Positions 46,501 to 50,861 of a stretch of 64,000 nt of DNA are shown here, in pieces. The notes beneath the pieces were generated by a model, which saw only the letters and a program-made list of their open reading frames with translations, ran no database searches and had not been told where the DNA came from. The position numbers were made by a program, and so were the translations under genes. Source of the stretch: Zygaena filipendulae (lineage: Eukaryota > Arthropoda > Insecta > Lepidoptera > Zygaenidae). Within the stretch, counting starts at the first letter, position 1. Each line of letters begins with the position of its first letter. Where the stretch lies: positions 9,253,001 through 9,317,000 of the forward strand of contig OU015652.1 in the NCBI GenBank assembly GCA_907165275.2. Direction: 5' to 3'.

Positions 46501-47914
46501 CGTCGAAAAAGATGATTTTTGAGATAAATCCTATCCACTTACAGAAATATTTAAAACTAGCTGGTCCCCGCGGTTTCACCCGCGTTAATTACGGAGTTCC
46601 GCGGAAATTCCTGGATAAAAAGTACCCTTTGTCCTCCTCTGTATTCCTGATAACGTGTTACGTGCAAAATTTCATGATGATCCGTTGAGCCGTTGAGACG
46701 AGGAAGTGTAACAAACAAACTCACTTTCGCATTATTAGTTAAATTTATTAGTTAGGCTTAAATTATCTTTTTTCTAAAAAACCCTCATTATTCTAACTCC
46801 AAAACTAGTTTTGCTATATAGAGCGTTTGGAATTGAGTTTCTGGTACGCACGTTATGAACGAGGAATGTTATCGGTCGTAGTGAAACAGGACTCGCTTCA
46901 TTATTTTATTTAATTTTTAGCCCACCAGTAGAAAGGAAGACTGATGCGATAGCAGCAAAAGAGAAACGAGAGATGGAGTCTCAAGACAGGATCAATACTC
47001 GGGTAAGTTCATCAACTTGAAATCATATGCTACAGTTTTCAAATGCAAATTTTATGATATATCTGATATTTTGGAAATAGATTTGTACCAACTTTTTACC
47101 TTGGATTCGAGTGAGCAGTTTATTATAATTATTATGTATGTTGTTGTCATACAGGTCTTATACTATCCTCAGGTTCATGTCCACATACGTATTCGTGCAT
47201 TAGCAGAAATTTCAAAAAAAGACAGAGTTACGACCGCACTTTAATCGAGTCGTTTTAATGATTACTTAATTTTATGTACCTAATGATTTTAAAATAAAAT
47301 TGCCCCAATCAGAGACGTTCCTTAAATGAATGTTTGCATTTAACTAATCAAGTTAAACTTAGTTTAATTCCAACTAACATGAATTAAATTTCCTATTCCT
47401 ATTAAAGTTCAAAGATTCACAAAAGTGTTTAAATATTTCTGCTGCTGACTGAATCCAAACAATGACAGAGCTGAGGGTGTCGCTTGTCGTGTAGGTGACC
47501 GCGAACCACCGGGACATGGCTGCCTACGGCGAGAGCCAGTCGGAGTGGAGCTCGTCGTGCTCGGAGGGTGAGGGCGAGTGCGGCGGCGGGCAGCCGGACA
47601 GCACCGGCTACACCACCGACGACCCGGCGCTCGAGAACGTGTCCATGCTGAACGAGGCCGGTCTCACCGACGCCGAGGCGGCGCTCAGCGACGTCAACTC
47701 GTGCTACCTGGACCGCGACGACGACGTCTCGTCGCGCGCCTCCTCCCGCCTCCTCGACTCCGAGGCACTCGTTTCGCTCGAGTCGCTCAGCGCCATCTAC
47801 GACTCGGACGAGCCCGCCCACAGGTACCTGGCCAACATACGCACCGTCAGCGAGTCCATCACCAGGAACTTCGGCCAGCCGGCCCACGTCACCGACGGCG
47901 AGAGCGATGTTTAG
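10482..47914 (+). CDS. rut: Ca2+/calmodulin-responsive adenylyl cyclase (rutabaga/ADCY1 type), 5'-partial, 17 exons
   Basis: The gene encodes a membrane class III adenylyl cyclase that makes cAMP from ATP. Visible parts in order are C1a (FADIVGFT and [12 protein letters not shown], carrying the two metal-binding Asp), C1b ([14 protein letters not shown]), a second membrane bundle, and C2a ([40 protein letters not shown], supplying purine-site Lys/Asp and catalytic Asn/Arg). A long Pro/Ser-rich tail follows. Exons are 10482-10593, 11887-12014, 26444-26602, 27237-27381, 29315-29485, 30638-30721, 34549-34734, 34974-35252, 39730-40031, 40560-40728, 41493-41576, 43354-43500, 43816-44026, 44144-45434, 46172-46444, 46921-47002 and 47495-47914, about 1,410 codons. 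All junctions are GT-AG and phases agree. From family knowledge the missing 5' exons encode the N-terminus and helices 1-6. Assignment to rutabaga rather than other cyclases rests on the C1a/C1b/C2a wording and the long tail. Confidence 0.95.
10774..11123. mobile_element. MITE family B, copy 1
   Basis: The left end CCACAGACCAAATAAAT and right end ATTTTTTGTTCTGTGG are inverted. Internal phrases GAGAGGACAT and GTTGCAAAGGAAGTTAGAG recur at 12498, 45790 and 60316. No coding capacity; family membership rests on these four copies. Confidence 0.75.
11085..11104. repeat. (CT)n microsatellite
   Basis: About ten CT repeats close to the right end of MITE B copy 1; absent from the copies at 12498 and 45790, so it expanded after insertion. 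Confidence 0.85.
11887..12014 (+). CDS. rut: rut exon b: C1a core with second metal Asp
   Basis: The exon follows 'cattgtgcag' and precedes 'gtgagt'. It encodes [16 protein letters not shown] followed by [14 protein letters not shown] and a GLDMIDGIA helix. [12 protein letters not shown] is a class signature and holds the second metal-binding Asp. It joins exon a in phase 0 ([12 protein letters not shown]) and ends in phase 2. A perfect TGACGTCA octamer sits at 11871-11878, just 8 bp before the exon. Confidence 0.96.
12498..13027. mobile_element. MITE family B, copy 2, interrupted
   Basis: CCACAGAGAAAATAATA at the left and ACTGTTCTGTGG at the right match copies 1 and 3. A reverse Helitron-like copy splits the element at about 12710-12917. 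Same orientation relative to rut as copies 1, 3 and 4. Confidence 0.72.
12710..12917 (-). mobile_element. Helitron-like repeat inside MITE B copy 2
   Basis: It starts CTAGCTGTGCCCCGTGG on the + strand, i.e. the CTAG tail of a minus-oriented copy, and ends near 'attatagcaatac'. The flanking MITE sequence resumes as 'GTGAATGTTGTTTTGCG'. It belongs to the longer-bodied variant with AACTTTTTTCCCCGACG. Confidence 0.7.
14157..14210. repeat. Imperfect palindrome GTTATCCT...AGGATAAC
   Basis: GTTATCCTCGGGAGAAAG pairs with CTTTCACCCCTAGGATAAC across an AT loop. The right half plus flank (14187-14218) recurs identically for 32 bp at 58558-58589, so it is probably the end of a dispersed element. Confidence 0.6.
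14769..14830. ncRNA. Pre-miRNA-sized hairpin (candidate)
   Basis: Two 29-nt arms (14769-14797 and 14802-14830) are complementary at 27 positions, with one 2-nt internal mismatch and a 4-nt loop (AACA). It lies in a transcribed rut intron. Size and pairing resemble a miRNA precursor, but near-perfect pairing also fits a tiny MITE or endo-siRNA hairpin. I do not recognise a known miRNA seed. Confidence 0.3.
15286..15480 (+). mobile_element. Helitron-like repeat, near full length
   Basis: It begins TCCTTACTATTTTATAAATG and ends in GAACAGCTAG. The body has TTGTTACGCTTTCACGCC and AAAATTTTGCATACCTACAC. TC...CTAG termini and a GC hairpin near the 3' end are Helitron hallmarks. Confidence 0.75.
17629..18026. 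repeat. Minisatellite, AAATAATGGTTTCTTCG units
   Basis: About eight head-to-tail units each contain TAATGGTTTCTTCGTTT followed by AAAAAACACC or AAAAAATACC and ATATATTTTTT. Early units are about 43 bp, later ones about 59 bp because of an extra ATGGTTATGGTTAAATA block. It occupies the middle of the Spy element. Confidence 0.9.
18090..18407 (+). pseudogene. Transposase C-terminal fragment with Cys/His (SWIM-like) motif
   Basis: A 105-codon open stretch ends at TAA 18405-18407. Key phrases are [49 protein letters not shown] and [19 protein letters not shown]-x-C...C-x-H followed by WYL-x-x-ARH is the C-terminal zinc-binding tail seen in many invertebrate DDE transposase-like proteins. A TAA blocks extension upstream, and 'aatatacag' at 18088-18096 could be a 3' splice site, so this may be the last exon of a mostly lost transposase gene. 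Confidence 0.6.
18842..18880. mobile_element. MITE family A fragment
   Basis: ATGGGGATGTTGACTACTAT and GACAATCAAAATTTCC match the end of the complete copy at 32427, then similarity stops. Fragment only. Confidence 0.55.
19750..19850 (-). mobile_element. Helitron-like repeat, truncated
   Basis: It runs from CTATTTCCCCGCGGTTTC through GGAGTTCCCGCGGAGATT and a central deletion to TATAATATTAGTATAGATA. About 100 bp. Confidence 0.65.
21233..21783. mobile_element. Foldback (long inverted repeat) element
   Basis: TACAGGGCGTCCCACGG at the left and CCGTGGGACGCCCTGTA at the right begin arms of roughly 250 bp that stay largely complementary to the centre, around TTCTGAACAAAA. TA-rich flanks fit a TA or TATA target. 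One arm carries about 60 extra bases. GTTCGATTCCCGGTTC on the minus strand of one arm resembles a tRNA B-box. Superfamily not determined. Confidence 0.75.
22438..23037. repeat. Inverted-repeat pair GATTTGACAAACTATGTAGCTC
   Basis: The sequence near 22438-22475 recurs inverted at about 23005-23037. Between them lies a reverse Helitron-like copy (22551-22856). A second, partly overlapping palindrome (22987-23030) has 15-bp perfect arms. It is probably a MITE with a later insertion. Confidence 0.5.
22551..22856 (-). mobile_element. Helitron-like repeat, variant body
   Basis: It starts CTAGCTGTGCCCCGCGATTT and has GTTTCGGAGTTCCCGCAGG, then AACAACAGCTAATTAGCAG. A partial internal duplication starts at CGGAGATTCACCCGCC, and it ends near TTATTTATATAGATTG. 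Confidence 0.65.
24790..24992 (+). mobile_element. Helitron-like repeat, full length
   Basis: It begins TCCCTACTAATATTATAAAT, with GTTACGCTTTCACGCC, GAAATTTTGCATACACGTTG and a terminal GAAACCGCGGGGAACAGCTAG. About 203 bp with no coding capacity; the cleanest forward copy in the window. Confidence 0.8.
25307..25828. mobile_element. MITE family A inside the Helitron-like copy
   Basis: Ends GGCTTGTTTCTAGGGTATG and GGTTGACAAGCCC are imperfect inverted repeats. The interior carries AGTCCGTCTTGTAGATTAAT (split by a Helitron-like insertion at 25355-25566) and TTGACGTCATAACG. Without the insertion it is about 310 bp, like the copies at 26102 and 32427. Confidence 0.75.
25355..25566 (+). mobile_element. 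Helitron-like repeat nested in MITE family A
   Basis: It starts TCACTACATAGTATAAAAC and ends GCGCGGGTCAGCTAG. The MITE reads CTTG before and TAGATTAAT after it, exactly CTTGTAGATTAAT as in intact copies, so the insertion made no target duplication. Confidence 0.8.
26102..26418. mobile_element. MITE family A next to rut exon c
   Basis: It has AGTCCGTCTTGTAGATTAAT at the left and TAAAAGACGGACTAATTAG then GGTCAACATCCC at the right. Two perfect TGACGTCA octamers lie at 26220-26227 and 26267-26274. The right end is 25 bp from the first base of exon c. Confidence 0.78.
26444..26602 (+). CDS. rut: rut exon c: C1a, [18 protein letters not shown] segment
   Basis: The exon follows 'cgttacag' and ends before 'gtaaca'. 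The first base completes the Ala codon begun in exon b, then the frame reads [19 protein letters not shown] and [20 protein letters not shown]. This is the conserved second half of C1a. The intron before it is about 14.4 kb, and the last 325 bases of that intron are largely a MITE (26102-26418). Confidence 0.96.
26603..27236. other. rut intron c-d
   Basis: 634 bp of AT-rich sequence with no repeat or coding remnant that I recognise. Confidence 0.8.
27237..27381 (+). CDS. rut: rut exon d: end of C1a
   Basis: The exon follows 'tttgtcag' and precedes 'gtgagt'. It encodes [20 protein letters not shown], a [19 protein letters not shown] segment and an IIPPPRRRK end. This closes the first catalytic domain in the usual class III manner. 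Entry phase is 2, exit phase 0. Confidence 0.95.
27562..27807. mobile_element. Small inverted-repeat element (MITE-like)
   Basis: CTGCCCTACGGAAAAACAAAG at the left pairs with CTTTGTTTTACCGTAGGGCAG at the right, with one internal mismatch. 246 bp, no coding remnant, target duplication unclear. Confidence 0.6.
28772..28970 (-). mobile_element. Helitron-like repeat, full length
   Basis: It runs from CTAGCTGTGCCCCGCGGTTT through GCATGCCAAATTTCATCC to TTTATAATATTAGTAGGA. This uninterrupted copy shows the empty AAATTT site used by the Spy element at 17325. Confidence 0.82.
29315..29485 (+). CDS. rut: rut exon e: C1b, region of the calmodulin-binding segment
   Basis: The exon encodes [18 protein letters not shown], then [29 protein letters not shown] and a basic end, finishing before 'gtatta'. 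In ADCY1/rutabaga cyclases a calmodulin-binding segment lies in C1b; the basic-hydrophobic stretch here is the obvious candidate, which is inference. The acceptor is a tandem CAG-CAG (29309-29314), so a start at 29312 adding one Gln is equally possible. Confidence 0.93.
29486..30637. other. rut intron e-f
   Basis: 1.15 kb of AT-rich DNA with no recognisable repeat or gene; the last ~70 bases become GC-rich toward exon f. Confidence 0.7.
30638..30721 (+). CDS. rut: rut candidate exon f: C1b linker
   Basis: An 84-nt GC-rich segment lies between 'tactgtgcag' and 'gtgagc'. It reads [18 protein letters not shown] then [10 protein letters not shown] and preserves phase 0 on both sides, so it can be spliced between exons e and g. 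Its base composition and splice sites fit an exon. I do not recognise the peptide as conserved, and this linker varies between species. An alternative acceptor at 'ccgtgcag' (ending 30565-30566) would extend the open frame upstream. Confidence 0.6.
32427..32749. mobile_element. MITE family A, complete copy
   Basis: GGGATGTTGACTACTATTG at the left and TTAGTCAACATGCCC at the right are imperfect inverted repeats. Symmetric subterminal AGTCCGTC / GACGGACT blocks follow. Two perfect TGACGTCA sites lie at 32573-32580 and 32617-32624. 323 bp, non-coding. Confidence 0.78.
33487..33540 (+). CDS. Possible alternative 54-nt rut exon
   Basis: The segment is bounded by 'gttttttcag' and 'gtaagc', both strong sites. 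54 nt keeps phase and is open in the phase-0 frame ([18 protein letters not shown]). It falls in the variable C1b linker between exons f and g. There is no recognised homology, so it may be a cassette exon or chance. Confidence 0.2.
34549..34734 (+). CDS. rut: rut exon g: juxtamembrane segment before second membrane bundle
   Basis: The exon follows 'gaattcacag' and ends at 'GAAGCACAG' before 'gtgagg'. It encodes [20 protein letters not shown] then [19 protein letters not shown] and [17 protein letters not shown]. The [16 protein letters not shown] block is the strongly conserved start of the second half of rutabaga-type cyclases. 62 codons, phase 0 at both ends. Confidence 0.95.
34974..35252 (+). 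CDS. rut: rut exon h: membrane helices 7-9
   Basis: 93 codons follow 'ccactcag' and end before 'gtgagg'. After [12 protein letters not shown] come three hydrophobic stretches: around [38 protein letters not shown], and [16 protein letters not shown]. They match the first helices of the second six-helix bundle. An LTR retrotransposon lies only 69 bp downstream of this exon's 5' splice site. Confidence 0.93.
35322..35741 (-). repeat. 3' LTR (element orientation)
   Basis: 420 bp, beginning TGTTACGTGCTAGGG and ending GACCGCGACA on the + strand. It contains GTTTATATACCC, a possible TATA box when read on either strand, and internal CTAGGTCTAGG repeats. Confidence 0.95.
35742..35754 (-). promoter_or_regulatory. 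Polypurine tract of the LTR element
   Basis: AAGAAGGGGGCAG on the minus strand abuts the 3' LTR and overlaps the TAA stop of the long frame (35753-35755). Confidence 0.8.
35753..38812 (-). CDS. Gag-integrase fusion polyprotein (defective gypsy-like)
   Basis: 1,019 residues. 1-135: Pro/Ala/Thr-rich repeats ([15 protein letters not shown]). About 140-255: long coiled coil with two NLHV repeats. About 270-440: retrotransposon Gag/capsid-like domain. 461-474: zinc knuckle C-x2-C-x4-H-x4-C. About 535-555: the last residues of an RNase H/linker ([15 protein letters not shown]). 668-708: HHCC zinc domain. D737, D797, E833: integrase triad with 35 residues between the last two. Near the end RWEGPYKV is the GPY/F module. 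Protease, reverse transcriptase and RNase H catalytic cores are missing between about residues 500 and 535 without breaking frame. The protein could bind RNA and perhaps integrate DNA, but cannot copy it. Confidence 0.92.
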   Translation of the reverse strand: MEMPLTPREDIAEEGVRTRAQRAAGATPAARQATPTGHRAPPTGPAHQAPPITEATPIGLTTPTGHAHSAPPTAEAPPTGPQATPLGPAHLAPPTTGPAHQTTPAVEAPPTSSAHLATPTDHVRATTTGRAADAAALDICSLVKMMENMNKGMHQKFNAIREEQQQNLHVLRENQQQNLHVMLKDQKERAELHLQTVLAAVDKVSNVVKQLREDIDSIEGRVSVLEVGLKNVVEERVTGLETGFSGLQKEVLRLKTMGITSSGAVSLVQAPRVKVPPYDGATSWPAYRQQFQTVATANGWTDEQCLTALTVALRGSALSVLEALPSSGSGFKELMEALESRYGERHLEHVFRAQLRDRVQRPGEGLQQWALEIEKLVRKAHPTADTKTLDTNILQAFVDGIRDMEIRATVGLRHHASLKDALAHALEVEAVRRDVRAHKLREVIEEVKAIKAPLKKTGFMCYKCGERGHMQFSCPKKNEVTGKILKLQKQVDDLTKRQETLSPVGNQGKGVTARTTGQVLAGVKKAPATVIAQVRSGKAHGNAEALSRRPCPEDCKHCVKQDSKELAVKLTRTSPPGLWQDEAMREAQEDDEDVRLIVAWKKRSADKPKWVEVAPTSPVTKAYWAQWDSFVLQNGILYRKWEKPNGREFHLQLVVPRTRVKDVLREIHDGVSGGHLGVKRTLTKVRERFYWLHCREDVQEWYRKCTTCAAVKGPSTRTRGNLQLYNIGAPWERIAVDVAGPFPVTESGNKYFLVVMDYFTKWPEVFAIPNQEATTVASKLVEEVICRFGVPLEIHSDQGRNFESQLFQEMCKILGMHKTRTTPYHPQSDGMVERFNQTLERNLAKLVDKHQRDWDKFIPLFLLAYRTSEHESTKATPAYVNFGRELRLPVDLLTGGPPDDPQSMQDYVSDLREKMQDVYALVREHGLQSSENMKTRYDRRANTSGFEEGSLVWLHNPIRRKGKSPKLQTRWEGPYKVVTRMNDVTYRIQRQPRGAFKIVHIDRLARYQGSNSDARDEHL
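38817..38830 (-). promoter_or_regulatory. Primer-binding site of the LTR element
   Basis: Read on the minus strand, TGGTGTCGGAAGTG begins 3 nt after the 5' LTR. TGG start fits the CCA end of a tRNA primer. It resembles Leu-type primers as I recall them, but the tRNA cannot be fixed here. Confidence 0.75.
38834..39253 (-). repeat. 5' LTR (element orientation)
   Basis: Same length as the other LTR. I find three differences by eye: C/G near ACAAAAA(C/G)GC, G/A in GGTTC(G/A)GTTG and T/C in ACTTC(T/C)ATCG. Confidence 0.95.
39258..39729. other. rut intron h-i, part right of the retrotransposon
   Basis: 472 bp of host intron. The last 200 bases are of mixed composition, with no repeat I recognise. 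Confidence 0.75.
39730..40031 (+). CDS. rut: rut exon i: extracellular loop and helices 10-11
   Basis: The exon follows 'tggtccag' and ends before 'gttagt'. It reads [20 protein letters not shown], where NLT and NIT are potential N-glycosylation sites in a loop known to be extracellular in this family. Hydrophobic segments [20 protein letters not shown] and [20 protein letters not shown] follow. Exit phase is 2. The exon lies 472 bp beyond the retrotransposon's right target duplication. Confidence 0.93.
40032..40559. other. rut intron i-j
   Basis: It contains a degraded forward Helitron-like copy (about 40110-40410) with an unrelated insert after CATAGGGTATAATA, and a 14-G run at 40472-40485 followed by short GTAGTAAGT repeats before exon j. 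Confidence 0.75.
40472..40485 (+). repeat. Poly-G tract (14 G)
   Basis: An uninterrupted G run on the transcribed-sense strand, 74 bp before exon j. It could form a quadruplex in DNA or pre-mRNA; length is also a common site of sequencing error. Confidence 0.8.
40560..40728 (+). CDS. rut: rut exon j: helix 12 and entry to C2
   Basis: The exon starts in phase 2 after 'gtgtcgcag' and ends before 'gtacac'. It encodes [20 protein letters not shown] (last helix), then [20 protein letters not shown], a near-invariant rutabaga-type stretch, ending [10 protein letters not shown]. The upstream intron contains a 14-G homopolymer at 40472-40485. Confidence 0.94.
40919..41099 (+). mobile_element. Helitron-like repeat, diverged
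   Basis: It starts TCCTGACAAGTATTATAAAT and ends GGTAAAACCGCGGGAAACGACTGG. The terminal CTAG has changed to CTGG. Confidence 0.6.
41325..41400 (+). mobile_element. tRNA-derived SINE fragment (candidate)
   Basis: GCGGGTTCGATCCCCG has the B-box and TψC-arm pattern of a tRNA. It is followed by AGGGTAATAATTTTTATGTG, a tail type common in lepidopteran SINEs as I recall. No A-box or cloverleaf is evident, so it is not a functional tRNA. Confidence 0.4.
41493..41576 (+). CDS. rut: rut exon k: C2 helical linker
   Basis: An 84-nt exon between 'ccgttgcag' and 'gtaact' encodes [20 protein letters not shown] then DNQFRTNM. The [13 protein letters not shown] block is the conserved signalling-helix end just before C2a in membrane cyclases. 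Phase 0 on both sides. Confidence 0.96.
41577..43353. other. rut intron k-l
   Basis: 1.8 kb with a full Helitron-like copy (42873-43082). A TATATAAATAA box at 42604-42614 stands 33 bp before a 25-codon ORF (42647-42724). Otherwise AT-rich without features. Confidence 0.7.
42873..43082 (+). mobile_element. Helitron-like repeat, full length
   Basis: It starts TCCTTACTAATATCACTAAT and ends CGCGGGGAACAGCTAG. Body has TTGTTACGCTTTCCCGTC. Confidence 0.78.
43354..43500 (+). CDS. rut: rut exon l: start of C2a catalytic domain
   Basis: The exon follows 'ggtttgcag' and precedes 'gtgagc'. It encodes [37 protein letters not shown] and [12 protein letters not shown]. The phrase VGVVFASI...F is the C2a counterpart of FADIVGF and, as known for C2 domains, lacks the metal-binding Asp. 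49 codons, phase 0. Confidence 0.97.
43501..43815. other. rut intron l-m
   Basis: 315 bp, AT-rich; nothing else seen. Confidence 0.8.
43816..44026 (+). CDS. rut: rut exon m: C2a with purine-binding Lys
   Basis: The exon follows 'gcttccag' and precedes 'gttagt'. It reads [31 protein letters not shown], then a [20 protein letters not shown] helix and NFMLRV. The Lys in [11 protein letters not shown] contacts the adenine ring in known cyclase structures. Exit phase is 1. Confidence 0.97.
44144..45434 (+). CDS. rut: rut exon n: end of C2a and proline/serine-rich cytoplasmic tail
   Basis: This is the largest exon (1,291 nt), entering after 'tttcacag'. The first ~85 codons complete C2a: [35 protein letters not shown] and [16 protein letters not shown] contain the Asp, Asn, Arg and Lys of the active site. 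The remaining ~345 codons are disordered-looking: runs of Pro, Arg-Pro clusters, Ser-rich patches ([19 protein letters not shown]) and an acidic/basic helix near [19 protein letters not shown]. Long tails are usual in rutabaga proteins. Exit phase 2, donor gtaagc. Confidence 0.95.
45435..46171. other. rut intron n-o
   Basis: 737 bp; its second half is MITE B copy 3 (45790-46097), which ends 74 bp before exon o. Confidence 0.8.
45790..46097. mobile_element. MITE family B, copy 3
   Basis: It starts CAGAGCAAATAAATTAAC and ends TTATTTTCTGTACTGTG, with GATA on both sides (45786-45789 and 46098-46101) as a likely target duplication. About 308 bp. Confidence 0.75.
46172..46444 (+). CDS. rut: rut exon o: low-complexity tail
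   Basis: The exon follows 'gcgtgcag' and ends at 'CACAACTCGAG' before 'gtacaa'. It encodes [36 protein letters not shown] and an Ala/Pro run ([15 protein letters not shown]) from a GC-rich tandem repeat. [12 protein letters not shown] segments could be helical. Phase 2 entry and exit agree with neighbours. The other five frames are also open in part because of the GC-rich composition; only this one splices in frame. Confidence 0.88.
46445..46920. other. rut intron o-p
   Basis: 476 bp; most is a reverse Helitron-like copy (46557-46745). Confidence 0.8.
46557..46745 (-). mobile_element. Helitron-like repeat
   Basis: CTAGCTGGTCCCCGCGGTTT through AAAATTTCATGATGATCC to CACTTTCGCATTATTAG. Near full length. 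Confidence 0.75.
46921..47002 (+). CDS. rut: rut exon p: charged tail segment
   Basis: An 82-nt exon between 'aatttttag' and 'gtaagt' encodes (S)[18 protein letters not shown] then ESQDRINTR. It is highly charged, probably helical. Phase 2 in, phase 0 out, so it links exons o and q without a shift. Confidence 0.88.
47003..47494. other. rut intron p-q
   Basis: 492 bp, AT-rich, no repeat recognised. Confidence 0.8.
47495..47914 (+). CDS. rut: rut exon q: conserved C-terminus and stop
   Basis: The exon follows 'cgtgtag' and reads [20 protein letters not shown], then an acidic stretch with [38 protein letters not shown] and a final HVTDGESDV before TAG at 47912-47914. From memory of insect rutabaga proteins, the TTDDP...[14 protein letters not shown] block is conserved. 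The last four residues, ESDV, fit a class I PDZ-binding motif (Ser at -2, Val at 0). Confidence 0.92.
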   Translation: MTANHRDMAAYGESQSEWSSSCSEGEGECGGGQPDSTGYTTDDPALENVSMLNEAGLTDAEAALSDVNSCYLDRDDDVSSRASSRLLDSEALVSLESLSAIYDSDEPAHRYLANIRTVSESITRNFGQPAHVTDGESDV

Positions 47915-49861
47915 TGCGGTGCGGATTTAGTGCGTTTTGCGGCAGTTATATATAAATACATAATTATTATTGCATTTCAATGTTTTTTTAAGTAGTTGCC
48001 TGACGAACGTACGACGTGAAGTATCTAATCTCGAATCCAAAGAAAATAAGTCTGGATTGTTTATGAACGCTCTATTTATCTGTCTCTCTCTAGAAATGTA
48101 ACGATGAATACTCATGAATAATTTATACAAATGAAAGAACTTTATGCTACGGTGAATTGATGTTTTTTTTTTTAAATATTTAGAGATATTAATTACGTAT
48201 ATTAAAGTTGTAAGATTAGTTATTGCTGTTCTATTTCACGCAACATTTGTCACCATTGTCCAGGTGCCTGTTCACTGATTCGTATATAAATTATGTGTTT
48301 GTATATTAAGATAGCCACCGGACGTAGTGTTGTATGATATTCATGTACAGAGTGGAAAGTGCCGTGCGAGGCGTCATGCATCGCAGATAGATATGCAATG
48401 ATCTCTACAATTATAAGGTGCTCCGACTTTGAATTTTTTTATGGTTTTTCATGTGATAATACTTAAATGTGGTATAGCAATTAAAGTTTGAGCGACCAAT
48501 TTCTATAAGTCTGTGTTCAGAGCGGAGGGCTGGCCCCCACGACGCGACTTGTCTCGAGTGTAGCCATTCGACATTCCTCACACACTATTTAGAGGAATGT
48601 TGCGACTTGGCCGTAAGGATTGTCCGTGGGTGAATGTATTGTAATGCATTTCAATTCGACATTAGAGTTAACACTGTTACCATAGACTGGAGATCGTATC
48701 TTTTCTATAAGCTTATTCGTCGTAGTTATTGAAATAATAAGTATACATAGTTACATAATTTATCTAGTGCCATCAGCCTAACACCAAATTTCTGGTCGTC
48801 AGCTAAGTTTTTAGTAATTTTAAGACAATTATTAATTCTATAAATTAAACTAAGAAAGTTTTGGGGCAATTCAGTAAAAACAGCTCGTTTAGCTAAGTCA
48901 CAGGACACGTCTGACCTGTATTGTATATACATATATGTATTAATATTTAACACACATTATATATATATAGTAAGTCAGTGCCCGACGATTTCCTTTGCTC
49001 CAGTGACGTAAGTATTATTTCTAATCGTCTCAAAATATTGGACCTACAAAATTTAAAGTACAACACCACTAGCGAATATTTGTTATAGAATATTCTCAAT
49101 TTTATCTAAACGTTATGTCTTATCTTTTAAATATAGTATTATTATTATATAATTTAAGTTTATTATGTCAATTTCATGTATGGTTATTTATTAGAGTAGT
49201 GAGTAACATATTATGTATTGTATTATACCTAAAATATTCAATGGCTATTAATTTGTAAACGTCATGAGATCTTCTATTTTTTTATTTGAAAATTTTATTA
49301 AATCAAAAATTTTGAAATTTGGTTAAGATTGTACTTAAAATATTAAATAAATTTCGATGGAGTTAGTTTAACTTACAAAATATTTTCCCATGAGTAAAAA
49401 AGATGAATTTCATTGTTGTTATCTAGTATATTTGAAACCTCTTTTTTTGTAAACTTATGTGTATTTATCAGTAAGCGTAGGTATGAATTACTTGAACGCA
49501 AAGAATCTAGCTATATATTTGGCCACATAATATACTTTTAACTTGGTTTAAAACCGTTTCAAAATTTACAATCCAATTACTTAAGTACCTATCAGTAAAG
49601 TGACTTTATAAATCGTGCTAAAAATATTAGTATTTAATTGGTATCGGGTTGGGTAACAAAGAAGATTGCGGTAATGCGCGATATCGGGCGTTGTTAATCT
49701 TTGTAAATATTGTTAAATCACCTGTCAAGTGCTATTCCACTAAAAAGTGTACCACGCTGTTAACTGTGAAGATATATAACATTATTTTTTTAATATTATT
49801 ACCTACGATATACCTTTTTTGCTATGTCTGTTCTTATTAAAGTATTTCTATTTGTGTATTA
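47915..49861 (+). other. rut: rut 3' untranslated and downstream region
   Basis: No coding remnant. Candidate polyadenylation signals are AATAAA at 49346-49351 and ATTAAA at 49836-49841, with weaker ones nearer the stop. The true transcript end cannot be chosen from sequence. An AT dinucleotide run lies at about 48956-48968. Confidence 0.45.
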
Positions 49862-50232
49862 GGGACATCCATAACGTACGTCACACGTTAACGGGGAGGG
49901 AGGGGTCGACTCAATCTGACGTTGGTGACAGGGGGTGGGAGGGGTCTTGAGTTTCGTGACGTCACATTTTAAAATCTTATACATCTAAGTGCTAAATGCC
50001 AAATTTGGAATATTAACGAAGAGCTTAAAAATATTTCCAACTCTTATCTGTATATTGTTCGACCTACGGTTTTAATTGTTTTGTCGGAAATGCTGTTTTA
50101 ATTTATTAATTTATAAATGTAAAAATTGCATGGAGGGGGAGGGGGGTCTCACAAATGTGACCAACTATAACAAGGAGGGGAGAGGGGTTGAAAAATCACG
50201 AAATTAGTGTGAGGTACTTTATGGATGACCCC
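49862..50232. mobile_element. MITE with GGGxCATCCATAA terminal repeats
   Basis: GGGACATCCATAACGTACG at the left and its near-complement GTACTTTATGGATGACCCC at the right are flanked by TTA on both sides (49859-49861, 50233-50235). A TWA-type 3-bp duplication suggests a Harbinger-related origin. The interior has G-rich GGGAGGGAGG-like tracts and one TGACGTCA (49957-49964). Confidence 0.78.
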
Positions 50233-50861
50233 TTAGTTACATAATACGAACACAGTGCCAAATTGTTTGACATGCATTGTCTCGCTTCCCAATCACATTT
50301 TATCCTTTTTAGCAATCTGAAAGGGCAGTACTTATTTAAAAAAAAAACAACACTAAACTAAAATAGTATTACTTTAGCGTTTACGACGTAGAAGAGTAAA
50401 AGATTTTGGAAATTCCTAAACACTTATTATAATGAGATATTAATCATCATTACTACTTTGTTGTGTTAACACGCGTACAGTTTCAAAATCTGAGAAGAAG
50501 AAAGTTCTTGTTAAAGAAAGCATTGTGCAATATCCTGATTTATTAAATAATGTCTAACCGCCGCACTCAGAGTCGATTTAATGGTTACTTAACGGATTTT
50601 AAGTAAGGATTAAAAAAAATTCACTCTCAGAGACAGTTAATCCTCCATTAATCACGTTTAATGAGGATTAACTTTAAGTGGCGCCTGACCCTTACTTAAG
50701 ACTTAATTGGAGATTTTTGACATTTAAAAGTAAGGTTATGTTTGTTTTTGTTGTTAAAATTTCAAAACCAAAGTTGGATTTTTTAAACTTTTAGGGCGTC
50801 GATCACGTCACAGTAATTAGCAAAGCATGTCTGACCTAGAAGATTTTATTGAGTTTACGAA

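Noticed and set aside
46074..46579. Long GC-rich frames on both strands at exon o
   Set aside because: Shadow frames of the Ala/Pro-coding repeat; only the frame that splices with exons n and p is supported.
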